Shown: positions 1 through 9,583, counted from the first letter of the stretch. The stretch: DNA of 64,000 bases from Paenibacillus sp. HW567 (GCF_000374185.1 NZ_KB910518.1:3233687-3297686); one strand, 5' to 3'. The notes: generated by a model from the letters alone, not told the origin. Numbers and translations: made by a program.

Positions 1-2321
1 TTAGTGCCGAAGGAGAAGAAATCCGCATGTTCAGCAATTTTATCGGCAACGATAGCCGCTCTCGGCACCTCAATCATGGTTCCCACCTTGTACTGAAGGT
101 CCTTATGCTCTCCGAAAAGCACTTGCCTTGCCACATCATCCACCAGTTTTCTAAGGGTCTGCAGCTCATTGGCATGCCCGACCAGAGGAATCATAATGTC
201 CGGGCGTACCTCAATCCTTCTCCCAAGAACTGCTTTGGCCGCTTTGAAGATCGCTTCAATCTGCATATCGTATATTTCCGGAAAAAGAATACCAAGGCGG
301 CAGCCGCGAAGTCCCAGCATTGGATTGCGCTCCTGAAGGGTACGGACTTTGGCTAGAGTAGCCTTAAGACGCTCTCGCTCGTCTTCTCCCTCTGCTCCTA
401 CAGTCTCCAATTCGCGGATCTGCTTCACCAGATGCTCCTGATTCGGCAGGAACTCATGCAGTGGAGGGTCCAGCAAACGGATCGTGACCGGCAGCCCATC
501 CATCGCTTCGAAGATCGCCTCGAAGTCCGCCTGCTGCATAGGCATGATTTTGCTTAGCTCTTGAATTCTTTCCTCCTTGCTGCCCGCAAGGATCATCGCT
601 TGCACAACCGGCAGCCGGCTGTCCGAGAAAAACATATGCTCCGTCCGGCACAGCCCGATGCCTTCCGCGCCCCATTCGCGCGCTTTAGCGGCGTCTGCGG
701 GTGTGTCTGCATTGCTGTAGATTTTCAGCTCGCGGATCTCGTCGGCGTACTCCAGCAGCGTCAGCAGCTCAGGAGTAATCTCCGGCTCCGTAAGGGATAC
801 AATCCCTGAGAAAACCTGACCCGTCGCACCATCAATGGAAAGGCTCTCTCCTTCATTGAAGGTTCTACCGCCTATAGTCACTGAGCGCTGCTCCAGATCA
901 ATGGACAAACCATCGCAGCCACAGACGCAAGGCTTGCCCATACCTCTGGCGACAACCGCCGCATGGCTGGTCATTCCTCCTCTTCCGGTCAATATTCCCT
1001 GGGCAGCAAGAATGCCTTGAATATCCTCGGGTGAGGTTTCCAGACTGACGAGAAGTGCCTTCTTCCCTTCACGCGCCAAGCCCTCTGCAGTTTGCGCATC
1101 CAGTGCAATGACACCGGAGGCCGCTCCAGGCGAAGCCGGCAGACCTGTGGCAATAACCTGTAGTTGTGCTTGCCGGTCAATAGAGCGGTGCAGCAGTTGA
1201 TCCAGATGTCCCGCTTCAATCCGGCTAACCGCCTCTTCCTTCGGCAGAAGCCCCTCATCAACCAAAGCGACAGCGATTTTAACCGCAGCTTGCGCTGTGC
1301 GTTTGCCGCTGCGGGTCTGCAGCACATACAACTGCCTGTTCTCAACGGTAAATTCAATATCCTGCATATCCAGATAATGCGCTTCCAATTGTTCTGCAAC
1401 AGCAGTTAGCTGGGCATAAATCTCCGGTAAATCATCCTTCAGTTCAATGATACTGCGCGGTGTGCGGACTCCGGCCACTACGTCCTCTCCCTGGGCATTC
1501 ATCAGATATTCACCGTATATTTCTTTGTCGCCAGTGGAGGGGTTTCTTGTGAAGAGCACGCCTGTCCCAGAGTCATCGCCCCGGTTACCGAACACCATAG
1601 TCTGCACCGTGACAGCCGTTCCTTGCTCATTAGGGATGCTGTACAATTTCCGGTATACCTTGGCGCGTACATTGTTCCAGCTTTTGAATACTGCGCCAAC
1701 CGCCATTCTGAGCTGCACATATACATCCTGTGGAAACGCCTTGCCCGTCTGTGCTTCAACCAGCCAGTGGTAACGCAGAACAAGCTTTTTCCATTGCTCC
1801 GCGTTTACCTCCTGATCACTTATACAGTCCTCATCTTTCTTCATTTGCTCCAGGGCATGGTCGAAATGAAGGGCTGGTATGCCCAGTACCACTTCCCCGA
1901 ACATTTGGATGAACCTGCGGTAGCAATCGTAAGCAAATCGTTCATTGCCCGTCTGTTTCGCAAGTCCTTGCACCGTGAAGTCGTTCAAACCCAAATTCAG
2001 AATCGTATCCATCATTCCCGGCATCGACGTTACCGAGCCTGAACGGACAGAGACCAGCAGCGGGCAATCGGAGTGTCCAAACCATGCCGACTGCTTATTC
2101 TCCAAATCACTGAGTGTTGCGCAAATCTCCTCAAATGTCTCATCGGACAAGCTGCCACTGGCCTGATACTTTGCGCATACTTCCGTAGTTACCGTAAATC
2201 CGGCAGGGATGGGAAGGCCAAGTCTGGTCATCTCTGCCAAATTGGCCCCCTTGCCTCCGAGCAAAGCCTTCATTGATAAAGAACCTTCATCAAAACGGTA
2301 TACACCCTTCGCTGACTTCAT
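1..2321 (-). CDS. ppdK: Pyruvate, phosphate dikinase (C-terminus cut by window edge)
   Basis: Reading the minus strand from the ATG at 2321 gives a continuous protein starting MKSAKGVYRFDEGSLSMKAL, with no stop before the window edge. The N-terminal part carries the PEP-synthase/PPDK ATP-binding domain (segments GGKGANLAEM, SVRSGSVTSMPGMMDTILN). The phosphohistidine domain has GGMTSHAAVVARGMGKPCV, whose His carries the phosphoryl group. The C-terminal TIM-barrel part includes GIGLCRTEHMFF and RNPMLGLRGCRLG. PPDK interconverts pyruvate, ATP and Pi with PEP, AMP and PPi in the cytoplasm. About 770 residues are visible; the family is usually near 880, so roughly the last 100 lie outside. Its position next to malic enzyme and a malate transporter suggests malate to pyruvate to PEP conversion; that is inference. 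A GGGGG-rich ribosome site precedes the ATG. Confidence 0.93.
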   Translation of the reverse strand, partial: MKSAKGVYRFDEGSLSMKALLGGKGANLAEMTRLGLPIPAGFTVTTEVCAKYQASGSLSDETFEEICATLSDLENKQSAWFGHSDCPLLVSVRSGSVTSMPGMMDTILNLGLNDFTVQGLAKQTGNERFAYDCYRRFIQMFGEVVLGIPALHFDHALEQMKKDEDCISDQEVNAEQWKKLVLRYHWLVEAQTGKAFPQDVYVQLRMAVGAVFKSWNNVRAKVYRKLYSIPNEQGTAVTVQTMVFGNRGDDSGTGVLFTRNPSTGDKEIYGEYLMNAQGEDVVAGVRTPRSIIELKDDLPEIYAQLTAVAEQLEAHYLDMQDIEFTVENRQLYVLQTRSGKRTAQAAVKIAVALVDEGLLPKEEAVSRIEAGHLDQLLHRSIDRQAQLQVIATGLPASPGAASGVIALDAQTAEGLAREGKKALLVSLETSPEDIQGILAAQGILTGRGGMTSHAAVVARGMGKPCVCGCDGLSIDLEQRSVTIGGRTFNEGESLSIDGATGQVFSGIVSLTEPEITPELLTLLEYADEIRELKIYSNADTPADAAKAREWGAEGIGLCRTEHMFFSDSRLPVVQAMILAGSKEERIQELSKIMPMQQADFEAIFEAMDGLPVTIRLLDPPLHEFLPNQEHLVKQIRELETVGAEGEDERERLKATLAKVRTLQERNPMLGLRGCRLGILFPEIYDMQIEAIFKAAKAVLGRRIEVRPDIMIPLVGHANELQTLRKLVDDVARQVLFGEHKDLQYKVGTMIEVPRAAIVADKIAEHADFFSFGT

Positions 2322-2410
2322 CCTTTGCCCCCTATTAATTCACCGACATCATTGTATATTTTCTGTATTCTCTCTATTTATCTAAGCCGAATTGGAATCT
2401 CTATTTACAA

Positions 2411-3598
2411 TTAGCTGTTCTCGGTTACCAAACCTGTTCTCGCCACACCGCTCTTGACCGCAGCCCGGATCACAGCTTCACGGATAAGCTCCACTACCCG
2501 AGGGTTGAATGCATCAGGCATAATATAGTCTGTTCTAAGCTCGCTTGCAGGAATTACTGAAGAGATCGCTTGGGCAGCCGCCAGCTTCATATCTTCATTA
2601 ATGTCCGTGGCACCGCAGTCGAGCGCTCCGCGGAATATTCCCGGGAAGCAAAGGACATTATTAATCTGGTTCGGATAATCGGAGCGTCCGGTCGCCATCA
2701 CCTTGACGTAAGGCGCAGCAATTTCAGGATCAATCTCAGGTGTAGGATTCGCCATCGCGAACACAATCGGGTCAGCGGCCATACTTTGCACATCGCTGAG
2801 CTTCAGGATTCCCGGCGCAGAAACTCCGATAAAGATATCGGCGCCTTTTATAACTTCAGACAGCAGGCCCGTTTCCAGATTCGGATTCGTAATCTGCGCA
2901 AATTCACTCCAATGCGGCTTGTCATATTCGACCGTCCGGCTGATCGCCCCCTGACGGTCCACACCGATCAGGTTCACGGCCCCGGCATGCAGCAGCATCT
3001 TGGATACGGCAATGCCGGCTGCTCCAATACCGTTCACTACGATCTTCGCAGTCTTGATGTCTTTGTTGCAGACCTTGAGCGCATTCAGAATCCCCGCCAG
3101 CACCACGATTGCCGTCCCGTGCTGATCATCATGGAAGACCGGGATATCCAGCTCCTTCTTCAGTCTTGCTTCGATTTCGAAGCAGCGCGGGGAGGAGATA
3201 TCCTCCAGATTAATGCCGCCGAAGGTTGGCGCGAGCGCTTTGACAATGGTAATGATCTCTTCCGTGTCCTTCGAGTCCAGGCAGATTGGAAAAGCATCCA
3301 CACCAGCGAACTGTTTGAACAGCGCAGCTTTGCCCTCCATAACCGGCATCGCAGCCTTTGGACCAATGTCGCCGAGACCAAGCACGGCAGTGCCGTCGCT
3401 GACAACAGCAACCATGTTCTTCTTAATTGTATATTGATAGGCCAAATCTTCATTTCCGGCGATGGCTTGGCATACTCTGGCGACACCAGGCGTATACACT
3501 TTGGAGAGATCCTCCATCGACTGAATCGGGTTTTTTAGCCCGGTTGAAAGTTTGCCTCCGAGATGCAGACCCATAACTTCATCCATAATTGTCATCAT
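2411..3598 (-). CDS. NAD(P)-dependent malic enzyme
   Basis: Malic enzyme oxidatively decarboxylates malate to pyruvate. The protein of about 395 residues has the family landmarks YTPGVARVC near the N-terminus, the metal-binding region with NLEDIS and HDDQHGTAIVVLAG, and the Rossmann segment VVNGIGAAGIAVSKMLLHAG. The length fits the short bacterial forms (YtsJ/MalS-like B. subtilis enzymes). Two tandem ATGs (3598 and 3595) follow an AGGAGG with 4- or 7-nt spacing, so the second may be the actual start; an upstream in-frame start at 3649 lacks a ribosome site. It lies between a malate-type transporter gene and ppdK on the same strand, consistent with malate use. Cofactor preference cannot be decided by eye. 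Confidence 0.93.
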   Translation of the reverse strand: MMTIMDEVMGLHLGGKLSTGLKNPIQSMEDLSKVYTPGVARVCQAIAGNEDLAYQYTIKKNMVAVVSDGTAVLGLGDIGPKAAMPVMEGKAALFKQFAGVDAFPICLDSKDTEEIITIVKALAPTFGGINLEDISSPRCFEIEARLKKELDIPVFHDDQHGTAIVVLAGILNALKVCNKDIKTAKIVVNGIGAAGIAVSKMLLHAGAVNLIGVDRQGAISRTVEYDKPHWSEFAQITNPNLETGLLSEVIKGADIFIGVSAPGILKLSDVQSMAADPIVFAMANPTPEIDPEIAAPYVKVMATGRSDYPNQINNVLCFPGIFRGALDCGATDINEDMKLAAAQAISSVIPASELRTDYIMPDAFNPRVVELIREAVIRAAVKSGVARTGLVTENS

Positions 3599-3782
3599 TT
3601 TTCCTCCTGCTAGCTGAAATGCGTTTCTTTCAATCCGTTTCAATAACATGAATCATATCACTGAAAAAAGTACTCTAGCAAGGATATAAAATCCTAATCA
3701 GGATGCTGATGTGCTTCAGATCATTAATCGACACAACATCTCCTCTTATCCTCCGCAAAAAGCATTTTTCCTCCTAGTAATG

Positions 3783-5135
3783 TTAATGCCATACCGACAG
3801 CAGAAGCGTTGCGAGTATAACCGTAACTGCGCCTCCAATGCGTGTGGAGATCTGGGCGAAAGGCATCAATTCCATTCGTCCGGCCGCAGACAGGATCGCT
3901 ACATCACCGGTTCCGCCCAGTCCACCCCGGCAGCCTGTCACAATGGCAGCTTCAACCGGATACATTCGAATGAGCCTGCCGACATAGAAGCCGGAGATAA
4001 TCATCGCCACAATAACTGCCGCACAGGTCAGAATATATGGAATGGAGATGATGGCAGCTACATCGTTAAGCGGTACGTACAGCATGCCTAGTCCCACCAT
4101 AAGCGGCCAGGTCAGACTGGTGGAGACGAATTTGTACATTTGGAACGCGCCTTGTTCAATTTTTTCCGGCATCGCCTTGAAGCATTTGATCAACGCCGCC
4201 GTGAAGATCATCAGGATCGGTCCGGGAATGCCTACTACCTTCGAGGCAAGGCTGCCAAAGATGAATAATCCGCAGGCCACCAATAGTCCGGCTCCCATGA
4301 GCGGGAATACCACCGGCTTATCCTCATAGCTTCCTCCGCCGAGCTTCTCTCCATCCTTCTCCTTCACCAGCATGCCGTTGCCTGTATAGGATGGCTTCTT
4401 CTCGCCCAGCTTCTTAAGCAGTCCGGCTCCAATGATCGCCACAATGTTTCCGATAATGGCAGCCGGGATCATTTGTGCAACAACGGCTCCTGACTCTCCG
4501 CCAATAATCTGGGAGTAAGCAATGGACAGCGGAAGAATGCCTTCTCCGATACCGCCGCAGATGATTGGAACAATAATGTAAAAGATCGTGTGATGCAGGC
4601 TGTAGCCAAACATTGTGCCAACGGCAATACCCGCTCCAATCGCGGCTACGGTCCCGACCACCATCGGAATAAAAATTCTCACAACACCGTTGATCAGGGT
4701 CTTCCGGTTCATGCCCAGTATACTGCCGGCTACCAGACAGGAGATGTACAGGTACAGAAAGTTTGAGGTTTTCATCAATGTTTTGACTGAGGCGAGCGCA
4801 TCCGGGCTGATGACATTCCAGAACACCATGAACGAGGGAACCATCAGAGCCAGGATGGCGGGGCCGCCGATGCTTTTGAGAATCGGAAGCTTGAAGCCCA
4901 GGTCGCTCAGCAGGATTCCCAGAACCATAATGACTGCAAATCCGCCGATCATATCATTGGGAAGATTCCCGGTTACAGCCGCCCCATAAATAATAAGGGC
5001 TATAATTACGTAAAGCGGAAGGGGAATAACACCTACCTTTAGTTGCTTCAGCTTCTGCAGAAACCCTTCATTGGCCGGAGAGGACGTGGTGGGGTTCCTT
5101 TCAGCGGCAGGGGATTGAACAGCTTTTTGCATCAT
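3783..5135 (-). CDS. maeN: 2-hydroxycarboxylate transporter family Na+/malate (citrate) symporter, MaeN-like
   Basis: This 450-residue polytopic membrane protein belongs to the 2HCT family (CitS/CimH/MaeN). The two diagnostic re-entrant-loop motifs are visible: GGIGEG in the first half and GGLGGTGD in the second. About eleven hydrophobic segments follow a cytoplasmic N-terminus of about 35 residues. The family imports malate or citrate with sodium. Immediately upstream are malK and malR homologues, which in B. subtilis activate maeN in response to malate; that pairing favours malate as substrate. The start ATGATG follows a strong AGGAGGTA. Candidate cre sites lie in the gap upstream, suggesting CcpA control. 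Confidence 0.92.
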   Translation of the reverse strand: MMQKAVQSPAAERNPTTSSPANEGFLQKLKQLKVGVIPLPLYVIIALIIYGAAVTGNLPNDMIGGFAVIMVLGILLSDLGFKLPILKSIGGPAILALMVPSFMVFWNVISPDALASVKTLMKTSNFLYLYISCLVAGSILGMNRKTLINGVVRIFIPMVVGTVAAIGAGIAVGTMFGYSLHHTIFYIIVPIICGGIGEGILPLSIAYSQIIGGESGAVVAQMIPAAIIGNIVAIIGAGLLKKLGEKKPSYTGNGMLVKEKDGEKLGGGSYEDKPVVFPLMGAGLLVACGLFIFGSLASKVVGIPGPILMIFTAALIKCFKAMPEKIEQGAFQMYKFVSTSLTWPLMVGLGMLYVPLNDVAAIISIPYILTCAAVIVAMIISGFYVGRLIRMYPVEAAIVTGCRGGLGGTGDVAILSAAGRMELMPFAQISTRIGGAVTVILATLLLSVWH

Positions 5136-5178
5136 GCATTACCTCCTAATATCGTCTACAGCCCTATAGTAGCGTAAA

Positions 5179-5246
5179 TGTAAGCGCTTTTGTTTTTACG
5201 TAAATATTGATTGAATTATGTAAATTATTAAAGTAAGCGCTATCAT
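5179..5246. promoter_or_regulatory. Two candidate CcpA cre sites upstream of the transporter gene
   Basis: Two AAGCGCT-centred sequences lie between malR and the transporter gene. The site at 5231-5246 (AAGTAAGCGCTATCAT) differs from WTGNNARCGNWWWCAW at one position. The one starting at 5178 (ATGTAAGCGCTTTTGT) matches the left half but not the CA on the right. Carbon-catabolite control of malate uptake genes is known in Bacillus; binding here is inferred from sequence only. Confidence 0.5.
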
Positions 5247-5261
5247 AAATGAGCACGCAAA

Positions 5262-5303
5262 AACCGCCAATCCCCTAATTCCGGAATTGACGGTCTGTGG
5301 CGC
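5262..5303 (-). terminator. Rho-independent terminator of malK-malR
   Basis: On the minus strand ACCGTCAAT and ATTGGCGGT (one mismatch) form a stem just after the malR stop, followed by TTTTTG. It separates the two-component operon from the transporter gene. Confidence 0.7.
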
Positions 5304-5308
5304 TCAAC

Positions 5309-6016
5309 CTATATGAATTTAGAAATAACGGAGCTGCCCCGGGGAGATATCCGGTATCGCTGCACGGGTCTGCCTACGGTGCCATAGGTCACATCACCAT
5401 CGAGGGCCCCCATGTCCACCAGTCCGGCAAGGTATTTGCCGACCGAAACACGCGAAATTCCGGATAACGCCGCAATTTCTTCGGTGGAGAAGCTTGCTGT
5501 ATTACATTTCTCCACTGCTGTCCAGACGGCCCGAAGTGTATTTCGTGTAAACCCCTTGGATAATTCCTGGGCCGCAAAGTCCCCTTTCCTGTAGCCGGTC
5601 AGCTTATCCAGCTCAGACTGGTCCAGAGAATCCTGGCTGCGGAACAGAAAATACTGCTCCTTGTAAGCCGACAGCGCTGCACGCAAGCGTTCGAACTCAA
5701 ACGGCTTGATCAGGTAATCTACAGCACCGTTCTGAAGCGCATCCCGGATGCTGTCTTTATCGCTTGCGGCTGAAATGACTATAACATCTATTCGGATACT
5801 GCTCCGGCGGATGGCAGACAGCAGCTCAAGACCGTTGCTCTCCTTCATGTAAATATCCAGCAGAATCAGCTCAAAGGGATGTTCCCCCAATTGAGTCATG
5901 GCCTCGTCCGCAGATCTGGCCCAGCCCGCACACCGGAAGCCTTCCACTTGCTCTACGTAAAATTTGTTCATCTCGGCTACCATCGGATCGTCTTCTACAA
6001 TCAATACGTTTATCAT
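5309..6016 (-). CDS. malR: Response regulator, CitB/DcuR/MalR family
   Basis: The protein (235 aa) starts with a receiver domain: MINVLIVEDDPMV, phosphoacceptor Asp in LILLDIYMKESNGLELL, the signalling SAA segment in VIVISAASDKDS, and the conserved KPFEFERL lysine. The C-terminal 100 residues contain a helix-turn-helix (SGISRVSVGKYLAGLVDMGAL) followed by the GRPVQRYRI strand typical of the CitB/DcuR branch. It overlaps the kinase gene by 4 bp (ATGA), indicating translational coupling. The neighbouring malate-type transporter and malic enzyme genes are the likely targets, as for B. subtilis MalR. Confidence 0.92.
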   Translation of the reverse strand: MINVLIVEDDPMVAEMNKFYVEQVEGFRCAGWARSADEAMTQLGEHPFELILLDIYMKESNGLELLSAIRRSSIRIDVIVISAASDKDSIRDALQNGAVDYLIKPFEFERLRAALSAYKEQYFLFRSQDSLDQSELDKLTGYRKGDFAAQELSKGFTRNTLRAVWTAVEKCNTASFSTEEIAALSGISRVSVGKYLAGLVDMGALDGDVTYGTVGRPVQRYRISPRGSSVISKFI

Positions 6017-7620
6017 TGTCCATCACTCTTCGCTTGATAGGGTAAACTAACTGTGAACCGGGTTCCTTCTCCTTTGCCTGTCTCGCAGACAATCGTTCCG
6101 CCCAAAAGCTTAAGACTCCTCTCAACCAGGTACAAGCCGATGCCCCGGTCATTTCCTTTTGTCGAATAGCCCTGATGAAATATAAACGGCTCATTCTCAG
6201 GAGGTACGCCGCTGCCGTTATCACTGACTGTAACAATAAGCGTATTATCCTGAAACTGAAAACCGACGTGAATGCATTTGCTTCCCGCCCCTTCGGGCGC
6301 TTCCATCGCGTTATCCAGCAGATTGCCCACAATCGTGATAAGCTGACGGGTTCTCTCCGGGTCACTCGGCTCCGGCAGAACTCCATCCTCAAGCAGCACC
6401 AGCCGAATGCCTGCTTCTCTGGCCCGGCTCAGCTTGCCCAGCAGAAATCCGGCCATCACCGGGTCTTTGATCTGCCTGACAACGGCTCCCATCTCCGTCT
6501 GTGTCGTGGTGACCGTACTGGTGATGTACTCCTCCAGACGGTCATACCGGCGCATATGGGTTAACCCCAGAATAACATGCAGCTTATTCATGAACTCATG
6601 CGCCTGTGCACGCAAGGCTTCGGCATAGTGGGAAATGCCGGTGAGTCTTTCCATCAGCAGGCCAATCTCCGTCTTGTCGCGGAAAGTGGCGATTGCCCCC
6701 TCCACAGTCCCGTTAACGAAGATAGGCACAACATTTGCAAGTAAAGTAACCCCGTTATGCTCCACCTCCAGATCCTGGCTCGCTTCACCGGTCTCAAGCA
6801 CATGCTTCATCTGAAGCAGCGGCCAGTATTTCTCCACCGGCTGATCCAGCGGTTCCTCCTGCATGCCCATTGCCGCAAGCAAGCGCTTAGCTTCCGTATT
6901 GATCAAGGTGATGCGTGCCTGCTGATCAACGGCAATGACTCCCTCCCGCACGGATTGAAGCATGGAGCTGCGCTCCTCAAGAAGCTTGGCAATGGCCGCA
7001 GGCTCCATGCCGAACATCATCTTTTTGATGGTACGGGCCAGCACGAACGCTCCCGCAGCGCCGATCACACTGCCCACAAGAATGCTCCAATACAGGATGC
7101 CCTCATTCTCTTTTACAGCAAGCCTAACGTTCCCCAGTGAGATTCCTACCGCCACAGCCCCCACCTGCTCCCCGCTTGCGGCGAATACAGGTGAGAACGC
7201 TCTCACGGATGCGCCCATAGATCCCTCGGCTTCAGATATGCTCTCCTGTCCCTGGAGAACCGCCGATTCATCGCCACCGCTGAAATGCTTTCCGATTTTC
7301 GCCTTGTCCGGATGGGACAAACGGATTGCCTTCATATTCATGACAACCACAAACTCCACATGGTTTAAAGTTCGAATGTCCTCGGTGTAGCTTTGCAATT
7401 CGGGCGAGGTGTGTGAATTCGTTAGTGATTCAATAATCAGCGGTGTACGGGACAGCGTACGGGATAAGGTGACTGCCTTCTGCTCCAGCGCGGTTTGGGT
7501 CTGCGAGGACACCTTCATCCCAAAGAGCACATAGACCACCAGCAGCATTACAACAAGCACTGCACAGATCATCAACGTAATTGTTGTTCGCAGCCTAAAT
7601 GTATACCTTCCAATTTTCAC
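6013..7620 (-). CDS. malK: Sensor histidine kinase, CitA/DcuS/MalK family
   Basis: Membrane kinase of 535 residues. A transmembrane segment (about 10-32) is followed by an extracytoplasmic Cache-type sensor domain to about residue 175, a second membrane segment (about 176-198), and a PAS region near 215-310. The DHp region reads AQAHEFMNKLHVILGLTHM, the signature of the CitA/DcuS kinases, with the phosphoacceptor His. The ATPase domain has NLLDNAMEA (N box) and VSDNGSGVP (G1 box). The start is GTG with GGAGGG seven bases upstream. C4-dicarboxylates or citrate are the known ligands of the family; the neighbours argue for malate. Confidence 0.92.
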   Translation of the reverse strand: MKIGRYTFRLRTTITLMICAVLVVMLLVVYVLFGMKVSSQTQTALEQKAVTLSRTLSRTPLIIESLTNSHTSPELQSYTEDIRTLNHVEFVVVMNMKAIRLSHPDKAKIGKHFSGGDESAVLQGQESISEAEGSMGASVRAFSPVFAASGEQVGAVAVGISLGNVRLAVKENEGILYWSILVGSVIGAAGAFVLARTIKKMMFGMEPAAIAKLLEERSSMLQSVREGVIAVDQQARITLINTEAKRLLAAMGMQEEPLDQPVEKYWPLLQMKHVLETGEASQDLEVEHNGVTLLANVVPIFVNGTVEGAIATFRDKTEIGLLMERLTGISHYAEALRAQAHEFMNKLHVILGLTHMRRYDRLEEYITSTVTTTQTEMGAVVRQIKDPVMAGFLLGKLSRAREAGIRLVLLEDGVLPEPSDPERTRQLITIVGNLLDNAMEAPEGAGSKCIHVGFQFQDNTLIVTVSDNGSGVPPENEPFIFHQGYSTKGNDRGIGLYLVERSLKLLGGTIVCETGKGEGTRFTVSLPYQAKSDGQ

Positions 7621-7802
7621 CAGACAACCCTCCGGGAATACTCCATCAGTCTAACCTATACACAGAAGCGGCAGCCATGATTACAGACACATTTTATGCG
7701 GGTACAGGCTGAATCTGGACAAAGCTTGGCTCCATTCATATACAACAACATAATACCAGAAGCAGAACACCACTGTCCGTAGTATAAGAGTTGCAGGTAT
7801 TA

Positions 7803-8246
7803 TTAATGTGAGCTAAGATGCTTGCGGTAGCCCTCCACGTTCTCCTCCCGGTAGCCCATTGCCTCATAAAAGACATGCGCTTCCTTCCGCTTCTCACCGG
7901 AGACAAAAATAATATAATAGCAATCTCTTGCGTGAGCGATCTCTTCCAGGGCGGTCATCAGCCTTTTGCCCAGCCCCTGACGGCGCGCCCGGGAGGAGAC
8001 GACCACATTTTCTATCACCATAAACGGCCGGCAATCCCCGACGAGGTCTTGACATACGATGCCCATCATTGAGCCCAGCAGTTCCCCCTCTACAAAAGCA
8101 CCCAACAATATGTACCGGCTGTCCGCCTTGATTGTCTGAAACGCTGCCTCCAGCTTCCGTGAATCTGTGAGTCTGCCCGTAAGTTCCTCGTACAGCAGGT
8201 TCAATGCGGCAAGTGAATCCGCTTCGATTTCTCTAATGACTGGCAT
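7803..8246 (-). CDS. GNAT family N-acetyltransferase
   Basis: The 147-residue protein has the GNAT fold signature with the acetyl-CoA loop at SRARRQGLGKRLMTALEE (Q/RxxGxG/A) and the C-terminal FYEAMGYRE motif. The substrate cannot be told from sequence. The gene stands at the head of a minus-strand run of small unrelated enzymes; the ribosome site is weak. Confidence 0.85.
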   Translation of the reverse strand: MPVIREIEADSLAALNLLYEELTGRLTDSRKLEAAFQTIKADSRYILLGAFVEGELLGSMMGIVCQDLVGDCRPFMVIENVVVSSRARRQGLGKRLMTALEEIAHARDCYYIIFVSGEKRKEAHVFYEAMGYREENVEGYRKHLSSH

Positions 8247-8277
8247 CTATGATCGTCTCGCTTTCTGATTGGTTTGA

Positions 8278-8826
8278 TTAGGTTTTCTTCTCATAGACAT
8301 ATAGCTGTCCATTTCTCGGATTAATCATCCGCTTCCCCTTGTAGCCTCTGCGGCGCAATTCCCGATCCAGCAGTTTCATAAAAGCGCCATGGCTGACAGC
8401 CAGCACGTTCCCCAGTTTTTGCTCGCATTCGAGAGCGTCGACAGCATCTTTGACTCGGCCAATTACAGAATGCCTGTTCTCTGGCTGCGAGTGATGTTCA
8501 AAGCTCCAGAATATACGGCCTAATATCAGCCAGCAAGCTGTGGGTAGTCTACATCCTCCCAACGGTACAGCGGCAATTCTAACTTCTCTTAGCTTGGCTG
8601 TGAAAAGAAGCTCTCCTGCATAGATCAGACGGGCGGTGCTTATGGCTCTGGACTGATCACTGCACAGGCAACGCGCCCATACATGCCCGCTGCTCTTGCA
8701 CTCTGCTGACTGCCAGATTTCCGCGGCTTCATACTGTGAAACCCACTCATTAAACTGCGCACCTGACATCCAAGCCCGCTTCGGAGGGGCTGCTACTCTG
8801 AAATGTCTGACCAATCCGATAGTCAT
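8278..8826 (-). CDS. Histidine phosphatase (phosphoglycerate mutase-like) family protein
   Basis: The 182-residue protein starts MTIGLVRHFRV. The usual RHG catalytic triad reads RHF here, followed by a later SDQSRAISTA segment (the second conserved Arg region) and AVSHGAF, which carries the second catalytic His. This fits the broad-specificity histidine phosphatase superfamily. The Gly-to-Phe change after the first RH is unusual but seen in divergent members. Its substrate is unknown. Confidence 0.75.
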   Translation of the reverse strand: MTIGLVRHFRVAAPPKRAWMSGAQFNEWVSQYEAAEIWQSAECKSSGHVWARCLCSDQSRAISTARLIYAGELLFTAKLREVRIAAVPLGGCRLPTACWLILGRIFWSFEHHSQPENRHSVIGRVKDAVDALECEQKLGNVLAVSHGAFMKLLDRELRRRGYKGKRMINPRNGQLYVYEKKT

Positions 8827-8830
8827 CCGC

Positions 8831-9001
8831 TTAAGCCCCGCCTGTATTCACAGCAGTGTTTTGCATATCTTCATTGCCGGACAAATGGGTTTTCACCGTA
8901 CCTTTGGTAGCGCTGTCGCCAAATTCAATCCGGCTTGACCCTTGAGCCAGTGCTTTTCCCCCGGCAATGCCCTCCGAAACCATCATTCTACTCATGTTCA
9001 T
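8831..9001 (-). CDS. Small protein of unknown function
   Basis: A 56-residue reading frame starts MNMSRMMVSEGIAGGKAL, preceded by GGGAG at seven bases. It ends four bases before the histidine-phosphatase start, so the two are probably co-transcribed. It is Gly/Ser/Thr-rich, with no membrane segment or recognised motif. It is kept because of the good ribosome site and close packing between two genes on the same strand; I do not recognise a family. Confidence 0.5.
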   Translation of the reverse strand: MNMSRMMVSEGIAGGKALAQGSSRIEFGDSATKGTVKTHLSGNEDMQNTAVNTGGA

Positions 9002-9043
9002 AACTAATCTCCCATCGACTGCCGTCCTCAAATTGCACCGTAT

Positions 9044-9583
9044 TTACAAAGGAACAGACATTTCCTTCAGCACCGTTTGAACGCGCTCCTCAACGGTTAA
9101 ATCTTCTTCCAGTCTCAGCACAGGACACTCAAGGCCGGACATCCATTCCTCGTGCAGCACCCGGCTTCTCACCTCTGGCCCCGCAGTCTCATATAAAGCC
9201 GCCCATTCCATAAAAGCCTGCGTAGCCTCAAATTGGCTTCCGCCCGGCAGAATTTCCTTCCCATACCGTCCGTACTCCCTTGCTCTCAAGCGCTCCAGAC
9301 GGATCTCCGGCGGAATCCGCAGAAATACCACCAGGTCAAATCTGGGCCGCAGCCCATCTCCCCACCCGCAAACCGCACCGGACAAAATCCACGGCTCCCG
9401 CGTGTCCAAATCATGCATAATTCTGCTTAATCTCTCTGTGATTTCCGTTTGCTCCGTATATTTATGCTTCCAAAAATAATCATCACTATCCAAATGCGCA
9501 TATGGCAGCCTGCCCGCTAAAGCGCGGCCCATTGTACTCGTCCCAGCGCCCGAAGCTCCCAGAATATGAATTCTGCTGTACAT
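9044..9583 (-). CDS. P-loop nucleotide kinase (adenylate kinase-like)
   Basis: The protein of about 180 residues starts MYSRIHILGASGAGTSTMG; GASGAGTS is a Walker A loop. A DSDDYFW segment and the lid-type RLERLRAREYGRYG arginines follow, as in small AAA_18/AAA_33 kinases related to adenylate and shikimate kinases. The ATG at 9583 has GGAGGAG before it; an upstream in-frame start (9655) has none. The substrate is unknown. Confidence 0.8.
   Translation of the reverse strand: MYSRIHILGASGAGTSTMGRALAGRLPYAHLDSDDYFWKHKYTEQTEITERLSRIMHDLDTREPWILSGAVCGWGDGLRPRFDLVVFLRIPPEIRLERLRAREYGRYGKEILPGGSQFEATQAFMEWAALYETAGPEVRSRVLHEEWMSGLECPVLRLEEDLTVEERVQTVLKEMSVPL

Noticed and set aside
2570..3538. 322-residue plus-strand frame
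   Set aside because: Antisense shadow of malic enzyme; the minus-strand frame has clear family motifs and a ribosome site.
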